Origin: Iris pallida
Lineage: Eukaryota; Streptophyta; Magnoliopsida; Asparagales; Iridaceae
Reading direction: 5' to 3'
Length of the DNA: 64,000 nt
Assembly: GCA_029216955.1 (NCBI GenBank)
Contig: JANAVB010012195.1
Coordinates: forward strand, 2,294,864-2,358,863
Under the pieces are notes generated by a model. That model did no database searches, was not told the origin of the DNA, and was given only the letters and a program-made list of their open reading frames with translations. Below, piece by piece: positions 1 to 10,630 of the stretch. A program made the position numbers and the translations under genes. The first letter of the stretch is position 1, and each line of letters begins with the position of its first letter.

Positions 1-73
1 ACGTATGTATGTGTGTGTGGGTGTTCATGGATAGATAGATAGATATATAGATATGTAGATAGAGAGATAGATG

Positions 74-105
<32 letters not shown>

Positions 106-574
106 TATAGGTGTATATATATAGAAGAAGAAGAAGAAGTAGGAGCTGCAATAGCAGCAGTAGGAGCTGCAATAACAGCAGCTACAGTAGCAGTATAGGC
201 TGCTCACAGCAGCCTTGTTCAAGAGCAGCAGCAGCAGCTTAGTTGCTGCTGAAATCAGCAGTAAACCCTCTGCTTTGAGCCCCATTTGACCCCCCAATAC
301 ACCCCTAATTGACCCTCCTATATACCCTCCTATATCCACCATATTTTCTACTATACAACCCCTTGATTAGTGAGTGTTAGAGTGGTATAGGTTGGTTAGA
401 AAACTAGTAGTTAGAGTGGTATAAAATAAGCTAAGCCGCATGTTAGTAGGTAATGAGAATTTACTCTTTTGGACTTTCTAGTATCAAGATACCATGATAC
501 GGTATCGAGATACTAGAAGAAGGTTGGAATACCATAATAGAGAGTGGGGGAAAGCTTAGGATGAAGTGGGAAAG
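1..574 (+). mobile_element. 5' LTR of element A, left visible part
   Basis: This stretch matches 16231-16820 almost base for base, including the GATA-type microsatellite, a GAA run and a CAGCAG-rich segment. It is therefore the part of the upstream LTR of element A lying left of the Reina-like insertion; the LTR resumes at 10631. The last five bases (570-574, GAAAG) are the target-site duplication of that insertion. The GAA run is much shorter here (about 5 units) than in the 3' LTR (about 16). The start of the LTR is outside the window. Open frames here are translated microsatellite, not genes. Confidence 0.85.
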
Positions 575-940
575 TGATGCGAGCGCACCTGGCGCCGTAC
601 CTTCCTCGGGTAATGGAGGCGTCATCACGTACGCACGTCGCAGGAGACGCGGAGGAGCCGTTTAGGTATTTTTATTTTATTTTAGTCATGGAGGGTTATT
701 TTGGTCTTTCACCACAAATAACCCTCCTCTTTACTTTTTCTATATATATTAGGTCTAGCCGTCTTTTATGGCTTATGCTTGTATTGAGAAGAAACTCTCA
801 AGCGTCATTCAGAGAGATTTAGACTTTATCCGTCCATCAAAGTTGGGAGTTTGTTCTTTTCTCTAATAAAGATCGTTCTTTTCTTTCTATTTCTATTTTT
901 TTATAAATTATTTCTGAATCGATCTGGTCGATTCACATCA
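575..940 (+). repeat. 5' LTR of Reina-like element
   Basis: 366 bp, TG...CA ends, about 96 percent identical to 10260-10625. A TATA-like stretch is at 741-750, followed by a small inverted repeat (TTGAGA...TCTCAA, near 780-800) in the presumed transcribed part. The LTR ends directly before the primer-binding site. Confidence 0.93.
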
Positions 941-942
941 AT

Positions 943-954
943 TGGTATCAGAGC
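943..954 (+). other. Primer-binding site (tRNA-iMet type)
   Basis: TGGTATCAGAGC, the exact complement of the 3' end of plant initiator tRNA-Met, two bases after the 5' LTR. It fixes the LTR boundary and the direction of the element. Confidence 0.92.
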
Positions 955-968
955 TCTCTACGAATCCA

Positions 969-3210
969 TGGCGCACGGGACGAGGAACACGATCGAGGAG
1001 AAGATCCAAGGTCTTCGTGAGGATCTCAATCTCGAGATCGAGGGTTTGAAGGCGACAATCAAAGATCAAGCGTCCACGCAGGAGGAACTTCAAACCGAGG
1101 TACGGAGCATGCGGAAGGAGATGACAACGATTCTGGCAATGATGACAATATTGTAAGACATCTCCAAGAAGATGACCAGCGCCGAATCGACGAGCCAACC
1201 GGAGGCGGCAGCAGCCCAAACCCTAGGCAGCTGCCTAGGGTTTGCTCCGACAAACCTCGACGAAACCGAGGATCCCAGCATCACGACCGCCATCGATCAC
1301 CAGGATCCAGACGTGCCGGCGCCGACGGAAGGAGGCCGCTGGCTGGCCGCGGACGCGAGCCAGGGCCGCTGGCCGGTCGCCGCCGACCGCCAGGGCCGCT
1401 GGCCGGTCATGGCCGACGCCAACCGAAGCCCAGGCGGGTCGGCGTCGGCGGGAGGAGGCCGTTGGCCGGCCGCGAACGCGAGCCAGGGTCGATGGACGAT
1501 CGCCGTCGACCGCCAGGGCCGCTGGCCGGTCGTCGCAGTTTACCCGGGCTACGGCGGGCCCCCGCCTCCTGCGGAGAGTGTCCTAGGACCGGCCGCCGAC
1601 GAGTAGGGGGAGCCCAGCGGCACAGCACCCCCTCCGGGGGGTACCCTATGGCAGCCAACCCTCCTCGGGGGTCGGACAGGTGGAACAGACCCCCAGGAGG
1701 GGCAGGGACCGTGGGAGGCGCTTTCGGAGGCAGTAATTTCTGTGAAGGAACGGCAGCTCCCGCTCACTTCCAGGAGCGGTATGGAGGAGGTGACGGAGTT
1801 CCGTACGTAGCCCACCAACGAGACACAGGCTGGTGGGGAGGAGGTCGAGCCAGAGATGACATACAGCAGGGAGACCTTAGCGCTGACCGCCGGCTTAAGA
1901 AGCTGAAGCTACCTACGTTTGAGGGTGCTACTCCGGACGAGTGGATCTTTCAGACGGAGCGCTACTTCAAGGTCATGGAGTTGACTGAGGTGGAGGTACT
2001 CAGATGCATCGGGATCTACTTCGAGGGCCAGGCCCTGGCGTGGTACCGGTGGAGGTCGGTGATGACCCCATTCCGCAGTTGGGAGGAGTTGACTGCATAC
2101 CTTTTGGACCGATTCCAGGAGACGGCCGGGGGAGACTTCTACGATCAGTGGTCTTCTCTGCGATAGGAGGGAATGGTTCGAGACTTCGTAGCGAGGTTCG
2201 AACTGTTATCCGGACGTGTCAGAGGGGTGTCGGATGAGCTGCAGATCGGGATGTTTGTGAAGGGTTTGAAGCCCTCCATACGAGCGGAGCTCCGGTTGCA
2301 GAGTCCGCAGTGCTTAGAGGATCTGCTCCGCCTGGCTCATAAGGCAGAGGAGAAATTGACAGAGGAGAGACGTCTTAAGGGCGTTTGGGGAGCATCGGGA
2401 CAGCACAGTCAGACGGGCCCAGTACTTCTACGACCAGCAGCGGGGGCTCAGGCACCAGTACCACCTAGACCCACAGGCGAGACAGAGGGCTCCATAGTAC
2501 CGGGGAGACGCCTGTCGGATGCTGACATGAAGGCGAGAAGAGTAGCTGGCTTGTGCTTTAGATGCGACGAGAGGTTCACTCCCGGTCATCGATGTGCGAG
2601 CAAGTTGCTGCAGATCGTGATCTTATCCGACAAGGAGGAGGATCCGACGGAGGAAGAGGCCGCTATAGCAGCAAATGCTGGAAAGGAGCAGGATCATGTG
2701 CACATGGATATTGCGGAGGTGACCCTCAACTCCGTGGTAGGGTTCACTCCGAACCACACCATGAAGTTGGCGGGAACGTTGGAAGAGCAGACGGTGACGG
2801 TGCTGATCGACAGTGGGGCAACCCACAACTTCATCTCTCAGAGACTGGTCGAGCGGCTTGGCCTAGAGTTGAGTACGGCGGAAAAGTTTACGGTGTTGCT
2901 AGGCACCGGAAAGATGGAGGAGAGCAAGGGCCTATGCAAGGGGGTGTCTCTCTTACTGCAGGGATATCAGCTGGCGGAGGACTTCTTACCATTGGAGCTG
3001 GACAAAGTCGACATCATATTGGGGGTCCAGTGGCTGAAGAAGCTCAGGGAGATGAAGGTGAACTGGAAGCTTCTACGGATGGAGTTCCTTGAGGAAGACG
3101 AAACGGTGGTGCTGAGGGGGGACTCGACTCTCTGTTTCTCGGTAGTGGCCCTCAAGGCCACTACACGAGCATTGCGTTCGGGAGGAGAGGGGTACCTAGT
3201 AGAGTTCTAG
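969..3210 (+). pseudogene. gag-protease region of Reina-like element
   Basis: The first ATG after the primer site (969) opens a coiled-coil, charged N-terminus that stops at 1154-1156 and resumes in the same frame to 1606. That part has repeated GRWP(V/A) segments. After a frame change the gag core runs from about 1640 (LPTFEG, AWYRW motifs). It is cut at 2164-2166 by TAG where relatives have Gln, then continues at 2173-3210. Downstream, a CFRC...GHRC zinc-knuckle-like motif is followed by an aspartic protease with the active site LIDSGATHNFIS (near 2800-2840) and ILGVQWL. The capsid and protease would package and mature the element RNA. At least two stops and one frameshift make it non-functional. 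Confidence 0.85.
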
Positions 3211-3249
3211 GGGTTTTCGGTTGAGGGTGAGACACAGGAGGAGACCCCT

Positions 3250-3874
3250 GTGGAGGTGAAGGCGGTGTTGGAGCAGTACTCTGAGGTATTCCAGAGCCCG
3301 CAAGGGCTACCGCCGATCCGAGGGCACGAGCACGCGATAGTACTACATGGAGAGGGAGCACCAGTGAGCGTGCGTCCCTACAGGTATCCGCATCTGCAGA
3401 AGGACGAGATAGAGCGGATGGTGCGGGAGATGCTGCAGGCTGGGGTGATCCAACCAAGTGTGAGTCCTTTTTCGTCACCGGTGCTTTTGGTGAAGAAGAA
3501 GGACGGGAGTTGGAGATTTTACGTCGATTACCGGGCGCTGAACAAGGAGACGTTCGCTGACAAGTTTCCTATTCCGGTGATCGACGAGCTGCTAGACGAG
3601 CTGCATGGGGCGGCGGTCTTTTCGAAGATCGACCTCAGGGCGGGGTACCACCAGATCCGGATGCGGCCAGAGGACGTGCCAAAGACTGCCTTTCGGACCC
3701 ACGAAGGACACTACGAGTTTTTGGTCATGCCTTTTGGCCTGACCAACGCTCCGTCGACCTTCCAGGCCGTGATAAACAAGGTATTCCCGCCTTACCTTCG
3801 GAGGTTCATCCTGGTCTTTTTCGACGACATCCTCGTCTACAGCAGGAGCATGGGGGAGCACCTGGACCACTTGG
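3250..3874 (+). pseudogene. Reverse transcriptase, 5' part, Reina-like element
   Basis: Encodes the first two thirds of a Ty3 reverse transcriptase. Visible are [13 protein letters not shown], the [12 protein letters not shown] block, the [14 protein letters not shown] block and the catalytic box FFDDILVYS (the YxDD equivalent). The frame ends abruptly at the CTTGG target site of the solo LTR, and the missing continuation starts at 8050. One TAG (3208-3210) separates it from the protease frame. Confidence 0.93.
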
Positions 3875-4944
3875 TGTGAGCACCCTGAATTTCGGGTTGA
3901 TTTTTTTCATTTTATTTTATTTCTTGATTGATTGGTTTTGATAAATAATTTATTCTGTTATTTTTTTTCCTAAGTGTGTTTTCCCGTGCCATTGATATTT
4001 GGAGTATCAGGGATGTTCAACTCTGGAAATCTTCTTCACGAGTTTTGGAGTGGACATGATTGCCTTCATGATGGTATATAGTGTCCCATCCAAACTTGTT
4101 CCCTTGTGCTCTTTTTGCTTCGCTGAACTTCGGGTCGAATTAGACCATTTGATTATTAATTGATTTTTCCACTCTTTTCCTTGATCATTTTTAGCACGTT
4201 ACCGTGACTTTTAATTTGGGAGCGGAAGACCAGTCAGTTTCTTGAAACCAACTTCTCATGCTTGATCTACTCGAGACGCTCGTCACCCATGACCTTTGTG
4301 ACCCACTCAGACACGTCATTTTGTGCTCCATTTGATTCGCACAACTTTCCCTACACGTGACCCGATTTTATTTCACTCCACGGCGTCACATTCATTTTCC
4401 AACTTGATTTGTGGGTCCCCTGTCGACCAAAACCTGTCAGCCCCAACTATGGACATGGCCCACTTTGAGTCTACTATCCGTCCGCCACTTGTGTCCCATT
4501 TATTGGAATCCCCATGCGCTACTTATTTACTCATGATCAACATCAATACCTAATTTTAATTCGATTTTTGCACAATGTCCGATTTTGATCCAATCCGGCT
4601 CCACCGAGTCCAGTCCAGCTTTGTGTTGCCCTCCATCATGACACCCTCATATTTTTCTTGTCCAAAAATATCAAGTACTTTCCTACATATTTTTCTATAT
4701 TTATTGGAAAATTCTATTTATTTAATTCCCATAGGAATGACCTATTTTTAGCTAATTTAATCCTAGCCTTTGGATGATTCCATCAAATCCTCACCATTAC
4801 TCCCCTCACAGTCGCACAGCCTCCCCCTCTTATTAATCCGGCCCTAATTTCTAGGGAGGACACTTTTTCATCTCTCTCTCTTATCCTCTCTTTCTCTCTC
4901 CCCTTAAATTATTCTACACACAAAACAACCACATCAACACAGCC

Positions 4945-5440
4945 ATGCAAATTCCTCTCCTCTCCGACCACTCCTCCCCCTGGCCGTCGGCTGAGCTTAC
5001 CCTCCTCCTCCATCTCCATCTCTTACTCTCCTCCTTCAATCAAAATCGCCATCACCAACCATCTCCACCCTTCCTTCCAGTCCGCCACCACCATGGCGCC
5101 ACCTTTCCGCCACCGTCGCGTGGCGCCCCCCCACGTCGCCGTGGTAGGCTGGTCGCGCGCCGCCGCCCTGCCTTGCCGGGCTAGGGCGCAGCCTCCCACG
5201 CCACCAGTGAGCACGGCAGCAGCCGCATGCATGCACAGGCGAGCACACGCGCGCGCGCACGGGCCGCCGTCGTGCGCCGCCGTGCCGCCGCGTGGGCCGC
5301 CGTGGCCCCCTGGCCGTGCACCCCCTCTCTCCGGTGAACTTTCCCTGACGGCCACTGTCCTCCGGGACGCGCCGTCGAGGCAATTTGTGCGTTTTGAACG
5401 ACGTCCCGTCGTGACGCGCGCGGGATCGAGTTCGTTTTGA
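4945..5440. other. GC-rich island inside the solo LTR
   Basis: About 500 bp of GC-rich sequence in an otherwise AT-rich LTR, open in several frames on both strands. Translations are Pro/Arg/Ala-rich with no recognisable domain. It follows a CT-rich stretch (4870-4910), so it may be the transcribed leader of the LTR rather than a gene. Similar islands occur in other long LTRs in the window (46500-46739 and 51480-52070). Confidence 0.5.
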
Positions 5441-7197
5441 CGCTCCGTCGCAGCGACTCCGTGCGTATTTTCCCGGAGATCCGACCGTTGGATTGGCAAT
5501 TTCTTTACTCCGTCACAATCTCGGTATATCCACCTTCATTCCTGTCAATTTTCGTCCGTTAATTTTATCGTTTGATACATGAAAACCGGCCACCAAATTG
5601 ACCGTTTAAATTGTATTAAATTTGGACAGTTTTGCAGGGTCAACTTCGTTAGCTTGTATCTACTCCATCGTAGCTCCGTTTGGCGTGCTACCAATTCCGG
5701 TGCGAAGCTGGTATAACCCTCTTACTACCCCTCCAGTTTCGTTTCATTGTGAGCTTGTTTGATTGGTTGAATTCGACGCCAAAGTTGGCCGTCCGAATTC
5801 GTAATTTCTAACTTGTAAAATTCCATTTTTGAACACGGGACTCCAGATTTCATTTCTGACACCACCAGTAGACTTGCGGCGTCGTTCTGGCATGTTTTCA
5901 TATAAAATTTGTTAGATTTGGAGAACGTGGACCCTGGCACGTTTTTCGGTGCAAAGTGGGTCCCACATTCTGCGTCAACGGGACTTTTTGACGCCGGCTC
6001 ATCAGAATCCAATTCCGGATATACCGTTGAGTTCGTATCATCATTCTGGACTCGTTGACAGGTAGTTTGCTGAGTTTTGAGAACTTTGGCTCCGGCACGC
6101 ATTTTCGTACAAACCGGAATTCCAAGTTCTTGTCAACGGGCCAAATTGAGATCGGGTCAACGGAATCCAATTCTGGAGATACCGTTGGGTTCGTATCGTC
6201 ATTCTGGTTTCGTGGACTTATATTTTGTTATGTTTTATTGACTTGATTTCTTGCATATTTTTCGGTGCAAAACGGCTCCGACACGGACACCGTTTTGCCC
6301 CGAAATTACCTTTTTGCCCTTGTGTCCAAATTGGACCGATTGGTAGGCTATCCTAGCTAATTTGACCATTCTGGACACGTTGGCGATGTTTATTTCATTG
6401 TCCGACAATGTTTGTTGATAATTTCTCTGAGTTTAACCTTTTTATAAATTAATTAATAATTAATTCATATAATGTTCGTATTTCGGAATTAGTACAACGA
6501 AACTGAGATCAGCCAATTCCAGTGATCTCACATCGCTAAAATTGACAAGTTGGACACGTGGATCACTATAATAAGATTATCAACCTTACCGATAATCTTC
6601 TTATCTCGATTTGCGTGACGTAAGTTTCGACGTACAAATAACGAAGTACACTTTATATTAGACTAGAATTGACCCTGTTTGAACAGAGTTGACCAGTTGA
6701 CCCAAAGTCAACTGTAAGTCAACGCTTGACCTAGTTTGACTAAATTATTGACCGGAGTTGACCTAGAGTTAATTTGACTAGAAGAACCTAGGATAAAATA
6801 GATTGTTTGTGGATTCATTTATTACAACTTGAACACCTTGTAACCTGTGTTGCTTTAAATAGGACTCTGTGGCTTCAGTCGGACCCCCCTATACTTATCA
6901 GCTGTTCAGGTTATCGAGGCGAGTACATTCTCTGATCATTTCATATCCTGCTTAGAATTATTTCCTGCAGTAGATTACTTTACTTGTACTGTCACGTTGG
7001 TCACACGGATTGGTACTATATGGATCCCTCCTTGAGATGTTATCCTTAGGGAGCATCGGGTACTACATGTTCTGTGCGTTTCACTTACATGGCGTATCAC
7101 TATGCTTCATTGGTTCTTTGATCACTTACGACATATACTCTTATGATCGTAGAGTCTTCCTAGAATTCTTATCCCATTTATGGGACTACTATGTATA

Positions 7198-7290
7198 ACC
7201 TTCGGGGTCTATCACCTTCGGGATCTATCACCTTCGGGGTCTATCACCTTCGGGGGCTTATCACCTTCGGGGTCTACCACCCTTCGGGGG
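7198..7290 (+). repeat. 16-bp minisatellite, about 6 copies
   Basis: About six head-to-tail copies of ACCTTCGGGGTCTATC with small variations, inside the solo LTR. Confidence 0.9.
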
Positions 7291-8044
7291 CTGTTACATA
7301 GCATCATATAACATAACCTGGCTGGATCCTTGTGTATTGATTGGGGGTACGGGGGAGTAGAATTGGACATGTGAATAATACACCAGTAGTATCTTCTCAG
7401 AATCATTCCTTAGTGTCTTATCAGAATCATCCCAGGCCATTTACATGTTCATATTGTACTCTGACTCACTAGTCACTGCTAGTTCTCTATGTATAGTAGA
7501 TATTTCTATTACAGTTCTCTCTCTGTTTACATACTGCTTTCTTTCAGTACCTGTATCTTACTTTACTGTATGACTATATTTTCTAACCTGCTATGATATG
7601 TTGAGATGTACTGTACTCGCTCCAGTCCTGACTGGACCTGTTGATAAATTTTACAGATAGCTTGGAGATTGCCTGCTAGCCTAGAGGAGACACAGTAGAG
7701 GTTATTTAGATAGTTATTTCATTTTGTCTGGAGCTGTATTTACTTTGTGGATTACTGTATTTGAGTTTTGAGATATATTTCTGGGTTTATGTATCTTAGA
7801 CACTTAGACTTCTATCTCCTGTATTTATTTTGGATTTCATGTTTTATCTATCTTTATCATGCTCTACCTTAGATGTGATTGAGAATGTATCTGCTATGTC
7901 ACCCCCATTCGGGGAGTATAAACTGTTTAGTCTTATACTGTTAGATGCATTGAGACCTAGGACAGCGTTCTACCGCCGACACTGCGGCGTAGGTTGGGCG
8001 TTGTTACGTTCTCGTTCCCTAACTCTAGGGCGCGGGTCGTGACA

Positions 8045-8832
8045 CTTGGAGGTGGTATTTAGGGAGCTGATGGCACATCAGCTATACGCCAACCGAAAGA
8101 AGTGCAGTTTCGGTTTGGCGCAGGTAGAGTATCTGGGGCACGTGGTATCAGCAGAGGGGGTGTCGGCGGACAGGACGAAGATAGCGGCTATGCTGGATTG
8201 GCCGGTGCCCACTACACTACGAGCACTGCGCGGCTTCTTGGGGTTAACGGGCTACTACAGGAAGTACGTCAAGGGATACGGCACTATCGCATGGGCCCTA
8301 ACGGAGCAGCTAAAGAATGAAGGGTTCCACTGGGAGGAGGAAGCCACCAAGGCCTTTGAGGCCTTGAAGGTGGCTATGACGACGGCACCGGTACTGGCCT
8401 TACCCGATTTCAGCAAGGCATTCGTGGTAGAGACGGACGCGTCAGGGTATGGCCTCGGGGCGGTACTCATGCAGGAGGGAAAGCCCATAGCCTACTTTAG
8501 TCAGGTACTTTCTGCTAGAGCCCAGCTAAAGTCGGTCTATGAGAGAGAGCTGATGGCCATCGTACTGGCAGTACTGAAGTGTCGGCCCTATCTGTTGGGG
8601 ACAGGAGTTTGTGGTCAGGACCGACCAGAAGAGCCTCAAGTACCTCATCGAGCAGCGGCTCGCTACAGAGGAGCACCAGCATTGGTTGTCCAAGTTGGTG
8701 GGATACCGGTTCACGATCGAGTACCGGCCGGGGCTAGAGAATAAGACTGCTGATGCCTTGTCGCGACGGGAGGAGGTGTTGGACTTGAGGGCGCTGTCAC
8801 GACCTATATGGCGAGACTGGGACCTGATGTTG
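8045..8832 (+). pseudogene. Reverse transcriptase 3' part and RNase H, Reina-like element
   Basis: Continues the reverse transcriptase after the solo LTR (motifs [21 protein letters not shown]) into RNase H ([15 protein letters not shown], the acidic active-site start, then [12 protein letters not shown]). A frameshift near 8600 moves the rest ([30 protein letters not shown]) to another frame. A TAG at 8833-8835 follows, where the family usually has Gln. Confidence 0.9.
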
Positions 8833-8835
8833 TAG

Positions 8836-10350
8836 GAGGCTGAACATGACGCAGGGTTGCAGCACATACGACAGCAGATAGAGAGCAGCAATGACGGTCC
8901 AGCGGGCTATACTGTGGAGGGTTGCCGACTGCTCTATTAGGGGAGGATGTTGCTACCGAGGACTTCGACATTCATTCCAGTATTGTTCCAGAAGTTCCAT
9001 AGCTCTGCGACGGGAGGACACTCGGGAGTTCAGCAGACCTATCAGAGGATGGCCAGAGAGGTATTTTGGCCAGGGATGCAGAGATGCATCGTATGACTGG
9101 TCGCCGCGTGTGACGTCTGCCATCGTCACAAGTACATGGCTATGGCACCAGCATGATTATTGCAGCCGCTGACTCTACCAGAGAGAGTTTGGGAGGACAT
9201 CACCATGGACTTCATCGACGGGCTACCACGTTCAGAGGGGTACATGGTGATCATGGTGGTAGTGGACAGGCTGAGTAAGTATGCTCACTTCATTCCTTTG
9301 AAGCATCCTTACACAGCTGTTACAGTAGCGACGGCTTTCCTGAGGGAGGTTATACGGCTACATGGGGTACCAGCTTCTATTGTCTCCGACAGGGACAAGG
9401 TATTCATGAGTCTCTTTTGGAGGAAGCTGTTTAGGGTACAGGGTACGGTCCTGAAGAGGAGTACCGCTTACCATCCCCAGACGGACGGCCAGACGGAGGT
9501 CGTCAACCGCAGCGTGGAGACTTATTTGCGGTGCCTCGCCTCTGATTCCCTCCAGCAGTGGCACAGATGGTTGGCATGGGCAGAGTACTGGTACAACACT
9601 TCGTACCACTCGAAGGCGGGAACGACCCCTTTCAGGGTGTTGTACGGACGAGACCCTCCTCTTTTAGTCCGATTTGGAGACACTCAGACACCAGTGGGGC
9701 AGGTGGAGGAGTACATAGAGGCGAGGGATGGGATATTAGAGGAGTTGAGGAAGCATTTGTTGCGAGCACAGCAGGTGATGCAAGCTCAGGCGGACAAGCA
9801 TAGACGGGACGTAAGCATCCAGGTGGGAGATATGGTTTATCTCAAGCTACGTCCCTACAGGCAGAGGTCGATGGCGAGGAGGCAGAACGAGAAGCTGGCA
9901 GCTCGTTACTTTGGTCCATATCAGGTGGAGGCCAGGATTGGACAGGTGGAATATAGGTTGAGGCTACCGATCACTTCGGCGATTCACCCCGTTTTCTACG
10001 TATCTCAGCTGAGGAAGGCAGTCGAGGATCATGCGGTGTCGCCTACTCTTCCTCCTACACTCACGGAGGATATGGAGGTACAGTTGGAGCCTTTGGAGGT
10101 ACGGGCAGTTCGGCAGGGACCAGGACAGACGAGGGAGGTTCTGATTTACTGGATGGGACTACCAGACTGCGACGCAACTTGGGAGGACTATACGAGATTC
10201 CAGACACAGTTTCCGGATTTCCACCTTGAGGACAAGGTGGCTCTTTTAGGGGGGAGTATTGATGCGAGCGCACCTGGCGCCGTACCTTCCTCGGGTGATG
10301 GAGGCGTCATCACGTACCCACGTCGCAGGAGACGCGGAGGAGCCGTTTAG
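8836..10350 (+). pseudogene. Integrase with chromodomain, Reina-like element
   Basis: The N-terminal zinc domain (HSGVQQTYQRM...CDVCHRHK) lies at about 9010-9135 with stops before and inside it. The integrase core is open from 9160. Its D-D-E triad is visible as MDFIDGLP, IVSDRDKVF and the Glu of TDGQTEVVNRSVE. A GPYQV/HPVFYVSQLRK block follows, then a C-terminal chromodomain (about 10080-10235: VLIYWMGLPDCDATWED). In chromoviruses this domain is thought to steer integration to particular chromatin. The frame runs on into the 3' LTR, which is normal for this clade. Confidence 0.93.
10248..10259 (+). other. Polypurine tract
   Basis: AGGGGGGAGTAT directly before the 3' LTR; primer site for plus-strand synthesis. 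Confidence 0.9.
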
Positions 10351-10625
10351 GCATTTTTATTTTATTTTAGTCATGGAGGGTTATTTTGGTCTTTCACCAC
10401 AAATAACCCTCCTCTTTGCTTTTTCTTTATATATTAGGTCTAGCCGTCTTTTATGGCTTTTGCTTGTATTGAGAAGAAACTCTCAAGCGTCATTCAGAGG
10501 GATTTAGACTTTGTCCGTCCATCAAAGTTGGGAGTTTGTTTTTTTCTCTAATAGAGATCGTTCTTTTCCTTCTATTTCTATTTTTCTATAAATTATTTGT
10601 GAATCGATCTGGTCGATTCACATCA
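10260..10625 (+). repeat. 3' LTR of Reina-like element
   Basis: 366 bp, same length as the 5' LTR and differing at about 13 sites, mostly transitions. Followed by target duplication GAAAG. Confidence 0.93.
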
Positions 10626-10630
10626 GAAAG

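Larger units (their letters stand above)
3875..8044 (+). mobile_element. Solo LTR (4170 bp), Tekay/Del-type ends
   Basis: Begins TGTGAGCACCC, ends GGTCGTGACA and is flanked by the 5-bp duplication CTTGG (3870-3874 and 8045-8049). Removing it restores reading continuity of the surrounding reverse transcriptase. Its last 80 bases resemble the ends of the element A LTRs (GCGTTCTA...GGCGTAGG...GCGGGTCGTGACA), so it belongs to a related long-LTR Ty3 family. No gag or pol is present: it is the product of LTR-LTR recombination. It contains a GC-rich leader-like island (4945-5440), clustered TTGAC motifs (6665-6780) and a minisatellite (7198-7290). Confidence 0.9.
575..10625 (+). mobile_element. Reina-like Ty3/gypsy chromovirus, interrupted
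   Basis: A complete LTR retrotransposon flanked by the 5-bp direct repeat GAAAG (570-574 and 10626-10630). It has 366-bp LTRs that begin TG and end CA, a primer-binding site matching initiator tRNA-Met, gag, protease, reverse transcriptase, RNase H, integrase and a C-terminal chromodomain in Ty3 order, and a polypurine tract. Short LTRs plus a chromodomain fit the Reina clade. The two LTRs differ at about 13 positions by eye, so it is not a very recent insertion. The coding region carries stops and frameshifts and is split by a solo LTR at 3875-8044, so the copy is dead. Confidence 0.93.

Noticed and set aside
25..342. Open frame with Ser-Ile-Tyr-Leu repeats (and its copy at 16112-16588)
   Set aside because: Translation of GATA and GAA microsatellites in an LTR; no domain and not conserved in length.
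5023..5499. 158-codon minus frame in the solo LTR
   Set aside because: Overlaps several other open frames in a GC-rich island; Arg/Gly/Ala-rich without domain.
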